Notes: generated by a model from the letters alone, not told the origin. Shown: positions 1 through 9,062, numbered from the stretch's first letter. The stretch is DNA of 50,000 nucleotides from Bacteroidota bacterium (GCA_947469885.1 CANIQT010000028.1:1-50000), one strand, 5' to 3'. Translations and numbers: made by a program.

Positions 1-125
1 GTTTTAAGATAATGAAACAAAAATTTGTTCAGGAACTTGAAAAATCTTTGGTAAGAGAAATTGTAGTTCAATGTGGTGGAAGCCTTGATATATTTGAAAA
101 AAAATTCGGAAAACCTCCTAAATAA
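1..125 (+). CDS. C-terminal end of an unidentified protein (partial)
   Basis: An open frame enters from the left edge (frame of base 3) and stops at the TAA ending at 125. If the gene is cut by the window edge this is its C-terminus; alternatively a 37-residue protein could start at the ATG at 12. The visible residues are a charged amphipathic stretch (KFVQELEKSLVREIV) followed by a basic tail ending KKFGKPPK. I do not recognise the family. The codon use looks like that of the neighbouring genes, so the frame is probably real, but 40 residues do not allow a functional call. Confidence 0.4.
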   Translation, partial: FKIMKQKFVQELEKSLVREIVVQCGGSLDIFEKKFGKPPK

Positions 126-252
126 TTTCTTCCGAACAGTTGTGGTGTTTTCACCAACAACCAACACCCCCCCTCAATATTGTTATTAATTAAAGTAATA
201 AGCAAACCACTAAAAATATATATTTGCACTCCAAAAAAAGGAAGATAGACAG

Positions 253-322
253 GAGATGTGAGATTGGAGTATTCAGAAACCATACTCGCTTTACACATCT
301 AAAATCTCATATCTCACATCTC
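253..322. repeat. Intergenic hairpin built of GAGATGT/ATCTCAC short repeats
   Basis: A perfect 12-base inverted repeat pairs 253-264 with 311-322. The right part (303-322) is itself made of near-heptamer direct repeats of the type ATCTCAT/ATCTCAC. It lies directly before the glmM start. The rest of 126-333 shows nothing else I can name. Confidence 0.6.
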
Positions 323-333
323 AATACTAAAGT

Positions 334-1740
334 ATGTCATTAATAAAATCAATTTCAGGAATAAGAGGAACCATAGGAGGCAATCCTGGCGAAGGGTTAA
401 GTCCGTTGGATGTAGTAAAATTCACCTCCGCTTACGCCACTTTTATCAAAGCAAACTCCAAAAACAAGCGCATTAAAATTGTGATTGGAAGAGATGCCCG
501 AATTTCGGGCGAAATGATGAACAACCTTGTAATAGGTACGTTGCAGGGCATGGGTGCCGACATTGTGGACATTTGCCTATCCACCACCCCAACAGTGGAA
601 ATAGCGGTGACCGAAGAAAAAGCCGATGGAGGTATTATACTTACTGCAAGTCATAACCCAAAACAATGGAATGCCCTGAAACTACTTAACGACAGAGGAG
701 AATTTATATCGGAAAAAGAAGGAGCTGAAGTGCTGAACATTGCCGAAAACGAAAGTTATGTTTTTGCCGATGTCAACTCGCTGGGAAAGGTTACAAAGAA
801 TGACACTTACTTTAAAAAACACATTGATAAAATTCTTGCACTGTCGCTGGTGGATGTAGCAGCCATCAAAAAAGCGAACTTTAAAATAGTGATAGATTGT
901 GTAAATTCTACAGGAGGCATTGTTGTACCAATGTTGCTGGAAGCCCTAGGAGTGGAGCGAATTACTAAACTTTATTGTGAGCCAACAGGCGAATTTCCTC
1001 ACAATCCGGAGCCTTTGCCCGAAAATTTAAGAGACATAGCCAAAGTGGTAAAAAAAGAAAATGCCTCCCTTGGTATTGTTGTCGACCCCGATGTGGACCG
1101 TCTGGCAATGGTTTGCGAAGATGGAGAAATGTTTGGGGAAGAATATACGTTGGTTGCCTGTGCAGATTATGTGTTGAGCAAAACAAAAGGAAACACCGTT
1201 TCCAATTTATCATCCACCCGTGCATTGCGCGATGTGACAGAGAAGCGAGGTGGTATTTATTCGGCATCTGCCGTTGGCGAAGTGAATGTGGTGAAACTGA
1301 TGAAAGACACCAAAGCAATAATTGGAGGAGAAGGAAACGGAGGCGTTATACTTCCTGAGTTGCATTATGGCAGAGATGCACTGGTTGGAATAGCTTTATT
1401 TTTGTCGCATTTGGCAAAATACGGAAAGAGTTGTTCGATGTTGCGCTCCACCTTTCCTGACTATCATATTTCGAAAAACAAAATTGAATTGACCAACGAA
1501 ATTGATGTAGATAAAATTTTGACAGACATAAAAGATAAATACAAAAAACAACCTGTCAATACTGTTGACGGAGTGAAAATAGAATTTGACAAAGAATGGG
1601 TTCATCTTCGCAAATCGAATACAGAACCTATCATTCGTATTTATTCGGAAAGCGAAAGCGAAACCACTGCCGACAATCTTGCCAAAAAAATAATGGCGGA
1701 CATTAGAGAGTGCATAAAACAACAACAGATAATGATTTAG
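334..1740 (+). CDS. glmM: Phosphoglucosamine mutase / phosphomannomutase family (GlmM-like)
   Basis: Alpha-D-phosphohexomutase of 468 residues, the usual family length. Members interconvert hexose 6- and 1-phosphates; GlmM makes glucosamine-1-phosphate for UDP-GlcNAc, peptidoglycan and LPS synthesis in the cytoplasm. All four family signatures are present: the phosphoserine loop TASHNP (Ser106), the Mg-binding loop DPDVDR (Asp251, Asp253, Asp255), the sugar-binding loop GEGNGG (about 332-337) and the phosphate-binding loop RKSNTEP (426-432). The N-terminus LIKSISGIRGTIGG is typical of the Bacteroidota form, which fixes the ATG start. Whether the main substrate is glucosamine- or mannose-phosphate cannot be settled from motifs; GlmM is favoured because the organism needs one and the Bacteroidota orthologue looks like this. 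The gene is followed by a hairpin and then a cysteine desulfurase on the same strand. Confidence 0.88.
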   Translation: MSLIKSISGIRGTIGGNPGEGLSPLDVVKFTSAYATFIKANSKNKRIKIVIGRDARISGEMMNNLVIGTLQGMGADIVDICLSTTPTVEIAVTEEKADGGIILTASHNPKQWNALKLLNDRGEFISEKEGAEVLNIAENESYVFADVNSLGKVTKNDTYFKKHIDKILALSLVDVAAIKKANFKIVIDCVNSTGGIVVPMLLEALGVERITKLYCEPTGEFPHNPEPLPENLRDIAKVVKKENASLGIVVDPDVDRLAMVCEDGEMFGEEYTLVACADYVLSKTKGNTVSNLSSTRALRDVTEKRGGIYSASAVGEVNVVKLMKDTKAIIGGEGNGGVILPELHYGRDALVGIALFLSHLAKYGKSCSMLRSTFPDYHISKNKIELTNEIDVDKILTDIKDKYKKQPVNTVDGVKIEFDKEWVHLRKSNTEPIIRIYSESESETTADNLAKKIMADIRECIKQQQIMI

Positions 1741-1817
1741 GATTTGGGATTTAGGATTAGAAGTACGGTTCTTACAAATCCTAAATCCCAAAATCCTAAA
1801 TCCCAAAATCCTAAATA
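1741..1817. repeat. Hairpin of GATTTAG/AATCCTA heptamer repeats
   Basis: The left arm 1741-1758 is complementary to 1777-1795 with one bulged base. The right side continues as 2.5 copies of a 14-base direct repeat (AATCCTAAATCCCA), that is, pairs of heptamers. It begins immediately after the glmM stop codon. It lacks the T-run of an intrinsic terminator, although transcript folding could still protect the 3' end. Confidence 0.7.
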
Positions 1818-1823
1818 AAATAA

Positions 1824-2945
1824 ATGAAAGTATATTTAGACAACGCAGCCACCACAGCACTGGACAAAGAAGTTTTGGACGAAATGCTACCTTACATGAC
1901 CGATCATTTCGGTAACCCTTCTTCCATTCATTCCTTTGGACGTAAAACAAGAACTGCTATTGAAGCCGCTCGCAAGTCGGTTGCCAAATTGCTGAACGTA
2001 TCTCCATCCGAAATATTTTTCACATCAGGTGGTACCGAAGCCGACAACATGGCAATTCGATGTAGTGTACATGATTTAGGAATAAAACATGCCATCACCT
2101 CCCAGATAGAACACCATGCAGTACTTCACACCCTCGAAGAACTTGAAAAAGAAGGAATCATCAAATTAAGTTTTGTAAATCTTACCTCCATCGGACATGT
2201 AGATTTAACTCATTTAGAACAATTATTAAAAGAAAACGAACGAACACTGGTGTCGTTGATGCATGCCAATAATGAGATTGGAAATTTGCTTCCACTCAAA
2301 GAAGTAGGAGAAATATGTGAACGGTACAATGCCATTTTTCATTCAGACACGGTGCAAACCATGGCACATTATGCCTTTGACTTACAAAAAATAAATATTC
2401 ACTTCATTACTTGTGCAGCGCACAAGTTTCATGGACCCAAAGGAGTTGGATTTTTATACATCAACGGAAAGATAAAAATCAATCCCCTTATTTACGGTGG
2501 CTCGCAAGAAAGAAATATGCGGGGAGGAACCGAAAATCTATATGGCATAATTGGTTTAGCTAAAGCCCTTGAAATTGCCATGCGCGATTTGGACCATCAT
2601 CAAAAACAAATAACCGATTTAAAAACCTACATGGTAGAGCAATTGAAAGAAAACATAAAAGGAGTTGAATTTAACGGTTCTTGTCTCGACAATTGTTTAT
2701 ATACCGTTCTCAATGTTCGTTTTCCACAAACCGAAAACGCAGAAATGTTTTTATTCAATCTTGATATTGCCGGAATTGCAGCATCAGGAGGTAGTGCCTG
2801 CACCAGTGGAAGTGATAAAGGCTCGCATGTGTTGGCAGGTATTGGTGCTGATGTAACCCGCCCATCGGTTCGTTTTTCATTTAGCAAATACTCTACAAAA
2901 CAAGAAGTGGATTATGTGATTTCGAAATTAAAAGAGATGTTCTAG
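1824..2945 (+). CDS. Cysteine desulfurase (NifS/IscS-like, class V aminotransferase)
   Basis: PLP enzyme that removes sulfur from cysteine as an enzyme-bound persulfide for Fe-S cluster or thiolation pathways. It is 373 residues, slightly short of IscS. Visible motifs are YLDNAATT at the N-terminus, the cofactor-contacting TSGGTEADN, the conserved SQIEHHAV segment, the PLP Schiff-base lysine in AAHKFHGPKG (Lys201), RGGTEN, and the catalytic cysteine in the short loop GSACTSGS (Cys326). The C-terminal RPSVRFSFSKYST is the usual substrate-carboxylate-binding region. No iscU, sufE or thiI lies nearby, so the acceptor is unknown. The ATG start gives the standard N-terminus. It may be co-transcribed with glmM through the 83-base hairpin-bearing gap. 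Confidence 0.92.
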   Translation: MKVYLDNAATTALDKEVLDEMLPYMTDHFGNPSSIHSFGRKTRTAIEAARKSVAKLLNVSPSEIFFTSGGTEADNMAIRCSVHDLGIKHAITSQIEHHAVLHTLEELEKEGIIKLSFVNLTSIGHVDLTHLEQLLKENERTLVSLMHANNEIGNLLPLKEVGEICERYNAIFHSDTVQTMAHYAFDLQKINIHFITCAAHKFHGPKGVGFLYINGKIKINPLIYGGSQERNMRGGTENLYGIIGLAKALEIAMRDLDHHQKQITDLKTYMVEQLKENIKGVEFNGSCLDNCLYTVLNVRFPQTENAEMFLFNLDIAGIAASGGSACTSGSDKGSHVLAGIGADVTRPSVRFSFSKYSTKQEVDYVISKLKEMF

Positions 2946-3035
2946 TTTGACTAAGAATAATTTTTTTCGTCAAAACTGATGTATGTCGAATTATTTTAAT
3001 AATTTGCAACTCTTTTTAACCAAATCAGTAACCAA

Positions 3036-5615
3036 ATGAAAAAAATAAAAACACTCACACTTTTCACATTTGCATTTTTCGGCATAGCTGTTATTCAAAA
3101 TGTAAATGCTCAAACCGCTATCATTAGTTCAAATAGTTCAATATCTGACGAAGAGATATTAAAAGGATTTGACGAAAAAGCCTACATCGAGAAATTAAAA
3201 AAGGAAGGCATTCCTGAATCGGAATTTTCTGCTTGTATTGGCGGAGGAAGAGTTACCTACTTAATGAATCAAAGAGGTTTAAAAGGACAAATTTCCTTTA
3301 ATTCAAAAAGTATGTTAACTGGCCCTTGTGTAAATGCTGGTTTTGAAGATACTACCTTTGCCAACTGGACAGGAGGTAGTGGTACTTGTCTTAATTACCC
3401 AGTTCCAACAGTGTGGACAGCAGGTTTCCTTTCAAATGGTAATAATGCACCCGTTACCGACCCGCTAGCGAGACATACCATCATAACAAATTCAACAGGT
3501 TTTGACCCGATTGCTATTGATGCAGGAACTGGATTACCTGGAATTCCTCTAACAGCTCCTGGTGGTGGTGGCGTTTCTGTTCGTTTAGGACAATCGTACG
3601 TTACTGGTTCAACTAATCCTCCACCTGAAACAGAAAGATTAACTTATCCTATAACTGTAACTCCAGGAAACACTTCATTTACTTATAAATATGCTGTAGT
3701 ATTGCAAACACCAACAGCCGCATCCCATACTGCTAACCAACAACCTCGTTTCACTATTCAAGTGTACGACCAGTTTGGTGTAGCTATTTCTGGTCCATGT
3801 GGAACTTATAATGTGGAGGGAATTGCAGCCACCTCTGACACCAATTACCGACCCTTTAATCAGCCAGCGGGCTTGACTTCAGGTGGAGGTTTTTTTAGAC
3901 CATGGACAACTGTAAACATAGACCTTACCCCATATATAGGAACAACTGTTACAATCGAGTTTGTAACTCAGGATTGTACCCTTGGAGGCCACTTTGGTTA
4001 TGCTTATATTGATTGCTCTTGTTCACAATTACAAGCTACAACAGCATTCTGTCCAAACGACAGTGTGTTAATGTTGGTAGCACCTCCCGGATTTATTTCT
4101 TATCAATGGTACGATGGTAATGGTGTATTAATACCTGCCGGACAAGGTGGAGTAAATGATACATTATGGATACCAAATCCTACATTAGGACAAGTTTATA
4201 GTGTTAGTATGTTTTCTGCTTCAGGATGTGGAACTTCTCTTACTGTCACATTATCTACTTCTACTATGTCTCTTGCTCACGGTACATTAAACGGAACCTG
4301 TATGGGACTGAACAATGGTTTGGGGTACGTCACAACCTCCGGTGCCAACCCTCCTCTCACTTATGTGTGGCACTATGGTGCTCCGGGAGGTCCTGTTGTT
4401 GGTACTAATAATGATAGTATAATTAGTGTGCCCCCTGGTAATTATTATGTTTACGTAACTTCAGGTGGTGGTTGCAGTAGTTGGGATACCCTTACTATCG
4501 CTAACCCTACCAACCCTATTGATACTATTTTCCATGTTAGTACATTTGTTTGTCCTAACGATTCGGTGGTTACTTTGAATGCACCTGCAGGTCATCCAAC
4601 TTATACTTGGGTGGACCAAAATGGTACTCCTATACCTGCCAATCAAGGTGGCAATAGCAGTACAATTATTATTCATAATCCATTACCCGGCCAAGTCTAT
4701 TATTGTAGCCTTGAATGTCCACACTGGTTTGCCGATTCATTGGTTCTTAACAGCATTACCGTTCCTCCACCTTTATCTATTGATGCGACTTGTTATGGTG
4801 CCAGCGATGGTTCGGCATCCGTCAATGTCACGGGACCTGCACCCGGTCCTTATTTTTATACATGGACAAACAGTTTAGGAAATATTGTTGGTTCAACAGC
4901 CAATCTTACTAATGTTCCTGCGGGTACCTATACTATAAATGTTCATACGTATGGTAATTGTGCAAGTACACAACAGGTAACTATTAATCAGCCTTTTAAT
5001 CCTAATGATTCCATTCAATTGGTAACTACTTTCTGTCAGGAAGATAAGAACATTGTTATGCGTGCTCAGCCGGGATTAGGAACGTATGCTTGGTATTACG
5101 GAAATGATACCTCTGCAGCAGGTCCTGTTCTTTCTACTGCTGATACGTTATTAATTGCTGACCCTGTGGTGGGAACAATTTATACTTTAATAATTCACCC
5201 TGTTGTTGGTTGCGATTACATCATTACTTCAACTCTTCAATATTCTCCTCCACCAGATATGCCAAACTATATTGTATCAGCAAATGTGTTTACTCCTGAT
5301 GGAAACGGAGTAAATGATAAATTTGATGTGAGTATAGACCCTGCCTCATCAAGGTCAACCACTGTAGGAAATGTTACTACAGTTACCTATAATGAGTTTG
5401 CGTATGTCAAGGATTTCCATATCGAAATTTATAACCGATGGGGCAAAAAGGTGTTTGAATCGAGCGATGTACATAGTCAGTGGGATGGAAAAATAAATGG
5501 AAATGCTGCAGATGAAGGTGTGTATTACTGGATGGCTTCATTCACTTCTCTTTGTACTCCCGAAGGAGAGCCACACGAGAGTACAGGATTTGTACACGTT
5601 TTAAGAAAAAATTAA
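3036..5615 (+). CDS. Secreted T9SS type B (gliding motility-associated C-terminal domain) protein
   Basis: An 859-residue surface or secreted protein. Residues 1-26 form a signal peptide (KKIKT, hydrophobic core, VNAQ). A CVNAGFED..NWTGG segment starts a jelly-roll-like N-terminal module. The middle holds repeated Ig-like units with matching phrases (CPNDSVLML..PPG..YQWYDGNG; CPNDSVVTLNAPAG). The last ~90 residues are the gliding motility-associated C-terminal domain: ANVFTPDGNGVNDKF, then IEIYNRWGKKVFE, WDGK and GVYYWM. Such domains route proteins through the type IX system and are often used for SprB-like adhesins. Substrate or ligand is unknown. It is monocistronic, ending in a clear terminator. 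Confidence 0.88.
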   Translation: MKKIKTLTLFTFAFFGIAVIQNVNAQTAIISSNSSISDEEILKGFDEKAYIEKLKKEGIPESEFSACIGGGRVTYLMNQRGLKGQISFNSKSMLTGPCVNAGFEDTTFANWTGGSGTCLNYPVPTVWTAGFLSNGNNAPVTDPLARHTIITNSTGFDPIAIDAGTGLPGIPLTAPGGGGVSVRLGQSYVTGSTNPPPETERLTYPITVTPGNTSFTYKYAVVLQTPTAASHTANQQPRFTIQVYDQFGVAISGPCGTYNVEGIAATSDTNYRPFNQPAGLTSGGGFFRPWTTVNIDLTPYIGTTVTIEFVTQDCTLGGHFGYAYIDCSCSQLQATTAFCPNDSVLMLVAPPGFISYQWYDGNGVLIPAGQGGVNDTLWIPNPTLGQVYSVSMFSASGCGTSLTVTLSTSTMSLAHGTLNGTCMGLNNGLGYVTTSGANPPLTYVWHYGAPGGPVVGTNNDSIISVPPGNYYVYVTSGGGCSSWDTLTIANPTNPIDTIFHVSTFVCPNDSVVTLNAPAGHPTYTWVDQNGTPIPANQGGNSSTIIIHNPLPGQVYYCSLECPHWFADSLVLNSITVPPPLSIDATCYGASDGSASVNVTGPAPGPYFYTWTNSLGNIVGSTANLTNVPAGTYTINVHTYGNCASTQQVTINQPFNPNDSIQLVTTFCQEDKNIVMRAQPGLGTYAWYYGNDTSAAGPVLSTADTLLIADPVVGTIYTLIIHPVVGCDYIITSTLQYSPPPDMPNYIVSANVFTPDGNGVNDKFDVSIDPASSRSTTVGNVTTVTYNEFAYVKDFHIEIYNRWGKKVFESSDVHSQWDGKINGNAADEGVYYWMASFTSLCTPEGEPHESTGFVHVLRKN

Positions 5616-5633
5616 ATAAGTTCTATTAACCAT

Positions 5634-5667
5634 AAAAGCCCTTTCATTTATTTGGAAGGGCTTTTTT
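5634..5667. terminator. Bidirectional intrinsic terminator
   Basis: A 10-bp stem (5634-5643 with 5656-5665) has an A-run on the left and a T-run on the right, so it can end transcription from the T9SS gene on the plus strand and from the barrel gene on the minus strand. Confidence 0.85.
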
Positions 5668-6445
5668 ATTTGGGTAATCTGAACGAAAAACCAGCACTTA
5701 AATAATAATCGTTGGAGTTATCGTTGAGTCCTATGCCGCCTGAAACATCAAACATTAAATTTATCATAGGACTGAAAGTAAGTCCACCGTCAAGATAAGT
5801 TTCCGGAAAATTATCGGTGGAAAAGTTGCCAAAGGATTCGACATAACAACCAAATTTTTCCGATAAATCTAAACCAATGGTTCCTGTGTAAACGTAATTA
5901 GGTATTGAAGATTCCTGTTCCCATTCCATACCTACATTGTATCCCAAAGAAATTTTCTTTGTTAAAGTATTGGACATACTGAAACGAAATGTTGGAACCA
6001 CATTTTTTCCAACAAGATTATTGCTGCCTATAGGCAGTTCCAAATGCCCTATGAATACAGTTTGGGGTAAAATCCCTTTTTCTTCGGTTATGTGAATTTT
6101 AGTTCCGATTTCAAAAGGAATAAATCCTTCGATTGAAGAAGTGTGTCCGTCAGTAGTTAATTTGTATTGTTGATATTCGCCAGCTTCCAAACGAAATTCC
6201 GCATTTTTGAAAATACCTATTCTTATTAAAGTGGTTCCGTATTCCAATTGTTTTGCATGAAATAGTACTGAATCTTCTTTGAATTTATGTTGAGTAAATA
6301 CAAAACCCGTTTCTACCTGAAAGGAACCAACAGGTACTATAGATGTACATTCCGTTTGGTCAGGTCGGTCGGTTTCCATTTCCTGTTGAGCATAACAAAG
6401 AAAAGAAAATTGAAACAGTAAAATAAATACAACCGTTGCTTTCAT
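5666..6445 (-). CDS. Outer-membrane barrel protein, phenol-degradation MetA-like transporter family
   Basis: A 259-residue protein with a signal peptide (about 1-19, ending CYAQ) followed by ETDRPDQTE..IVPVGSFQVETGF and alternating polar/hydrophobic strands (YGTTLIRIGIFKNAEFRLEAG, YNVGMEWEQ, YLSAGFSFRLPK). This pattern and the terminal aromatic/basic residues match the MetA-pathway/transporter barrel family (PF13557-type) seen throughout Bacteroidota. Its substrate is not known. It is transcribed divergently from mntR across a 70-base region that contains one palindromic operator and a -7 element for each direction. That suggests Mn-responsive control and, by inference, a role in metal passage across the outer membrane. 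Assignment to the barrel family is good; the metal role is a hypothesis. Confidence 0.72.
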   Translation of the reverse strand: MKATVVFILLFQFSFLCYAQQEMETDRPDQTECTSIVPVGSFQVETGFVFTQHKFKEDSVLFHAKQLEYGTTLIRIGIFKNAEFRLEAGEYQQYKLTTDGHTSSIEGFIPFEIGTKIHITEEKGILPQTVFIGHLELPIGSNNLVGKNVVPTFRFSMSNTLTKKISLGYNVGMEWEQESSIPNYVYTGTIGLDLSEKFGCYVESFGNFSTDNFPETYLDGGLTFSPMINLMFDVSGGIGLNDNSNDYYLSAGFSFRLPK

Positions 6446-6452
6446 TTTTTTG

Positions 6453-6460
6453 CAAACATA
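6453..6460 (-). promoter_or_regulatory. -7 element of the barrel gene
   Basis: Reads TATGTTTG on the minus strand, a perfect Bacteroidota TAnnTTTG -7, eight bases upstream of the 6445 start. The operator at 6469-6484 lies between its -7 and -33 positions. Confidence 0.6.
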
Positions 6461-6468
6461 AACAAAAA

Positions 6469-6484
6469 TTTAGATATGTCTAAA
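6469..6484. promoter_or_regulatory. Probable MntR/DtxR-family operator
   Basis: A perfect inverted repeat TTTAGA-N4-TCTAAA lies in the divergent region between the barrel gene and mntR. It overlaps the -33 region of the mntR promoter and the spacer of the opposite promoter. Half-site composition and spacing resemble DtxR/MntR boxes, so autoregulation plus control of the divergent gene is likely. Confidence 0.7.
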
Positions 6485-6491
6485 AATTAAT

Positions 6492-6499
6492 TACATTTG
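6492..6499 (+). promoter_or_regulatory. -7 element of mntR
   Basis: TACATTTG, a perfect TAnnTTTG, 16 bases before the mntR ATG, with TTTAG of the operator about 19 bases further upstream at the -33 position. Confidence 0.65.
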
Positions 6500-6515
6500 C
6501 ACAAAAATTTTAATT

Positions 6516-7175
6516 ATGCATTCGTACACAGAAGAAAATTATTTGAAAGCCATTTTTAAACTCATCGAACATGATTCGGATGTGGTTACTACCAATGCCA
6601 TTGCAGAAAAATTGAAAACAAAAGCAGCATCGGTGAGCGATATGCTTAAAAAACTGGCGGACAAAAAGCTAATCAATTATCAGAAATATCAAGGGGTGAG
6701 TTTAACAGCCAAAGGTGAAAAGGTGGCGTTGAACATTATTCGCAAACACCGATTGTGGGAAATGTTTCTTGTTGAAAAATTAGATTTTAAATGGGACGAG
6801 GTGCATGATGTGGCAGAGCAGCTGGAGCATATTAAATCGGAAAAGTTAATTGCACAGATAGATAAATTTTTAAACTACCCAAAAGTAGACCCTCATGGTG
6901 ACCCTATACCTGATGAGAAAGGTAAACTACAAATTCAGAAATCTAAATCTATTTCCAATTTTAAATTAAATGATGTATTGATAATTACAGGTGTGGTGGA
7001 CCACTCTCCTGCTTTTTTGAGATATTTGGATAAATCAGGATTGGCATTAGGTAATGAAATAAAAATAAAAGAAATTATTGAGTTTGATAAATCATTGCAG
7101 ATAGTCGTGAATAAAAAGAACACTATTTTTATCAGTTTTGAAGTGGCGAAAAATATATTAGTAATAAGTAAATAA
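6516..7175 (+). CDS. mntR: Metal-dependent transcriptional regulator, DtxR/MntR family
   Basis: A 219-residue repressor that binds DNA when loaded with Mn(II) or Fe(II). Residues 1-65 form the winged helix (EENYLKAIFKL, then SVSDMLKKLADKKLI and YQGVSLTAKG). Residues 70-130 form the metal-binding dimer domain with KHRLWE (His78, Glu82), EVHDVAEQLEH (His97, Glu101, His105) and the conserved DPHGDPIP. Residues about 150-219 are the FeoA/SH3-like C-terminal domain. It sits four bases upstream of an Nramp Mn transporter start and next to its own palindromic operator. This makes Mn homeostasis far more likely than iron. The start is set by the family N-terminus and by the -7 element 16 bases upstream. 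Confidence 0.88.
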   Translation: MHSYTEENYLKAIFKLIEHDSDVVTTNAIAEKLKTKAASVSDMLKKLADKKLINYQKYQGVSLTAKGEKVALNIIRKHRLWEMFLVEKLDFKWDEVHDVAEQLEHIKSEKLIAQIDKFLNYPKVDPHGDPIPDEKGKLQIQKSKSISNFKLNDVLIITGVVDHSPAFLRYLDKSGLALGNEIKIKEIIEFDKSLQIVVNKKNTIFISFEVAKNILVISK

Positions 7176-7179
7176 AAAA

Positions 7180-9057
7180 ATGAAACCGTTTTCAACAAAA
7201 TCGTTATCGGAAGTAAATGCAAGTATTGACACTACAAAAAAGACTGGCTTTTTTAAAAAACTATTTGCTTTTATTGGTCCGGCTTATTTAGTTTCGGTAG
7301 GGTATATGGACCCAGGCAATTGGGCAACCGACATTGCCGGTGGCAGTCAGTTTGGATATACACTGCTATGGGTATTATTAATGAGTAACCTGATGGCGTT
7401 GCTGTTACAGAGTTTATCGGCAAGGCTTGGACTGGTGAGAGGATTGGATTTGGCGCAGGCTTCGCGAGTAACGTATCATCCTGCGGTAAATTTTTGTAAT
7501 TGGATATTAGCCGAAATAGCCATTGCTGCCTGCGATTTGGCAGAAGTAATAGGAATGGCAATTGGTTTACAATTGTTGTTTCATATTCCCATGCTGATTG
7601 GTGTTTCGATTACGGTAGCAGATACTCTTCTAATATTGGTGTTACAAAAACATGGCATCCGAAAAATGGAAGCGTTTATTTTAGCATTGATAGCTACTAT
7701 TGGTTTTGCTTTTATTGCTGAACTGATATTCGCAAAACCAAATGGAGGAGAGTTGATAAAAGGTTTCATTCCTTCGATACCTAATAGCGATGCACTTTAT
7801 ATTGCTATCGGAATAATTGGTGCAACGGTGATGCCTCATAATTTATACCTGCATTCGTCATTGGTGCAAACCAGAAAAATAGATCGAACGCCTTCAGGAA
7901 TAAAGGAAGCCATAAAGTTTAATTTTATAGATACGGTGGTGGCATTAAATCTTGCTTTGTTTGTAAATGCTGCCATATTGATACTTGCCGCTGCTGCATT
8001 TTTTACAACAGGACATAACGAAGTTTCGGAAATACAGGATGCTCATCATTTGCTAAACGATATTCTAGGTACGAGCTTTGCGCCAATTTTATTCGCAGTA
8101 GCATTAATTGCAGCAGGGCAGAGTTCTACCTTAACAGGAACTTTATCAGGACAGATTGTAATGGAGGGCTATTTGAATATCCGCTTGCAGCCTTGGCTCA
8201 GAAGATTGATTACTCGACTTATTGCCATCGTTCCTGCTTTTGTGGTAATTTATATTTTGGGCGAAGGTGCAACAGGGCAGTTGCTTATTTTGAGTCAGGT
8301 GATTTTAAGTTTGCAGTTGGGCTTTGCTGTAATACCGTTAATTCACCTTACTTCAGATAAAAAACTAATGGGGGAGTTTGCTAACAAAGCATGGGTGCAG
8401 ATTTCAGCTTGGTTGGTGGCAGGTGTTATTGTTTTCCTGAACGGCAAATTGGTTTTTGATACGGTGGGTGATTGGATTTCTACTTCCGAAAATGCAACTG
8501 TACTTTATTTTACAGTAGTTCCATTGGTGGTGGCGGCTGGTTTGTTGTTGATGTATATTACTTTTTATCCTTTACTAAAAAAGGTAAAAGAATCGGAAAA
8601 GCTGGTGCCAGATGGTTTGCCAGAGGAGTTGAACATTTTAACTACTCAACAATACAAACGAATTGCTATTACGGTTGATTTCTCTAGGTCTGATAGCAAA
8701 GCCATAAGTAATGCCATTGCCCAAGGGGGTAAAGATGCGGAGTACATGCTCATTCATATTGTGGAAACTGCTGGTGCACGAATGATGAACAACGAGATTG
8801 ACGATTTGGAAACGGTGTTGGATACGGGTAATTTGGAGAAGTATAAAACAGAACTGAGTGAAAAAGGTTTTGCAGTGGAGGTAAGGCTTGGTTTTGGTAA
8901 TCCTAAAAAGAGTATTCCTGAAATTGTGAATGCTGCTGATTGTGATTTACTGGTAATGGGCGCGCATGGACACCGTGGGCTAAAAGATATTTTGTTTGGT
9001 ACCACATTGGATGCCGTGAGGCATGGCGTAAATGTGCCGGTGCTAATTGTGAAATAA
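7180..9057 (+). CDS. mntH: Nramp-family Mn2+/H+ symporter fused to a UspA domain
   Basis: A 625-residue protein in two parts. Residues ~25-480 are an Nramp transporter with hydrophobic helices, the TM1 metal-binding signature DPGN (44-47) and the TM6 signature MPHN (218-221), both needed for Mn/Fe transport. After the last helix, residues ~490-625 form a universal-stress-protein domain (RIAITVDFSRSDSKA at its start; MGAHGHRGLKD..G and VPVLIVK at its end) with the GxxGHxG ATP-binding pattern. The family is known for proton-coupled uptake of divalent metals at the inner membrane; the cytosolic Usp domain may sense nucleotide or gate transport, which is inference. It overlaps no other gene and follows mntR by four bases, so the two form an operon under the same operator. 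Confidence 0.9.
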   Translation: MKPFSTKSLSEVNASIDTTKKTGFFKKLFAFIGPAYLVSVGYMDPGNWATDIAGGSQFGYTLLWVLLMSNLMALLLQSLSARLGLVRGLDLAQASRVTYHPAVNFCNWILAEIAIAACDLAEVIGMAIGLQLLFHIPMLIGVSITVADTLLILVLQKHGIRKMEAFILALIATIGFAFIAELIFAKPNGGELIKGFIPSIPNSDALYIAIGIIGATVMPHNLYLHSSLVQTRKIDRTPSGIKEAIKFNFIDTVVALNLALFVNAAILILAAAAFFTTGHNEVSEIQDAHHLLNDILGTSFAPILFAVALIAAGQSSTLTGTLSGQIVMEGYLNIRLQPWLRRLITRLIAIVPAFVVIYILGEGATGQLLILSQVILSLQLGFAVIPLIHLTSDKKLMGEFANKAWVQISAWLVAGVIVFLNGKLVFDTVGDWISTSENATVLYFTVVPLVVAAGLLLMYITFYPLLKKVKESEKLVPDGLPEELNILTTQQYKRIAITVDFSRSDSKAISNAIAQGGKDAEYMLIHIVETAGARMMNNEIDDLETVLDTGNLEKYKTELSEKGFAVEVRLGFGNPKKSIPEIVNAADCDLLVMGAHGHRGLKDILFGTTLDAVRHGVNVPVLIVK

Positions 9058-9062
9058 ATTTT

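Noticed and set aside
68..298. 76-codon minus-strand frame near the left edge
   Set aside because: It overlaps the end of the plus-strand partial gene and a hairpin; composition is not protein-like.
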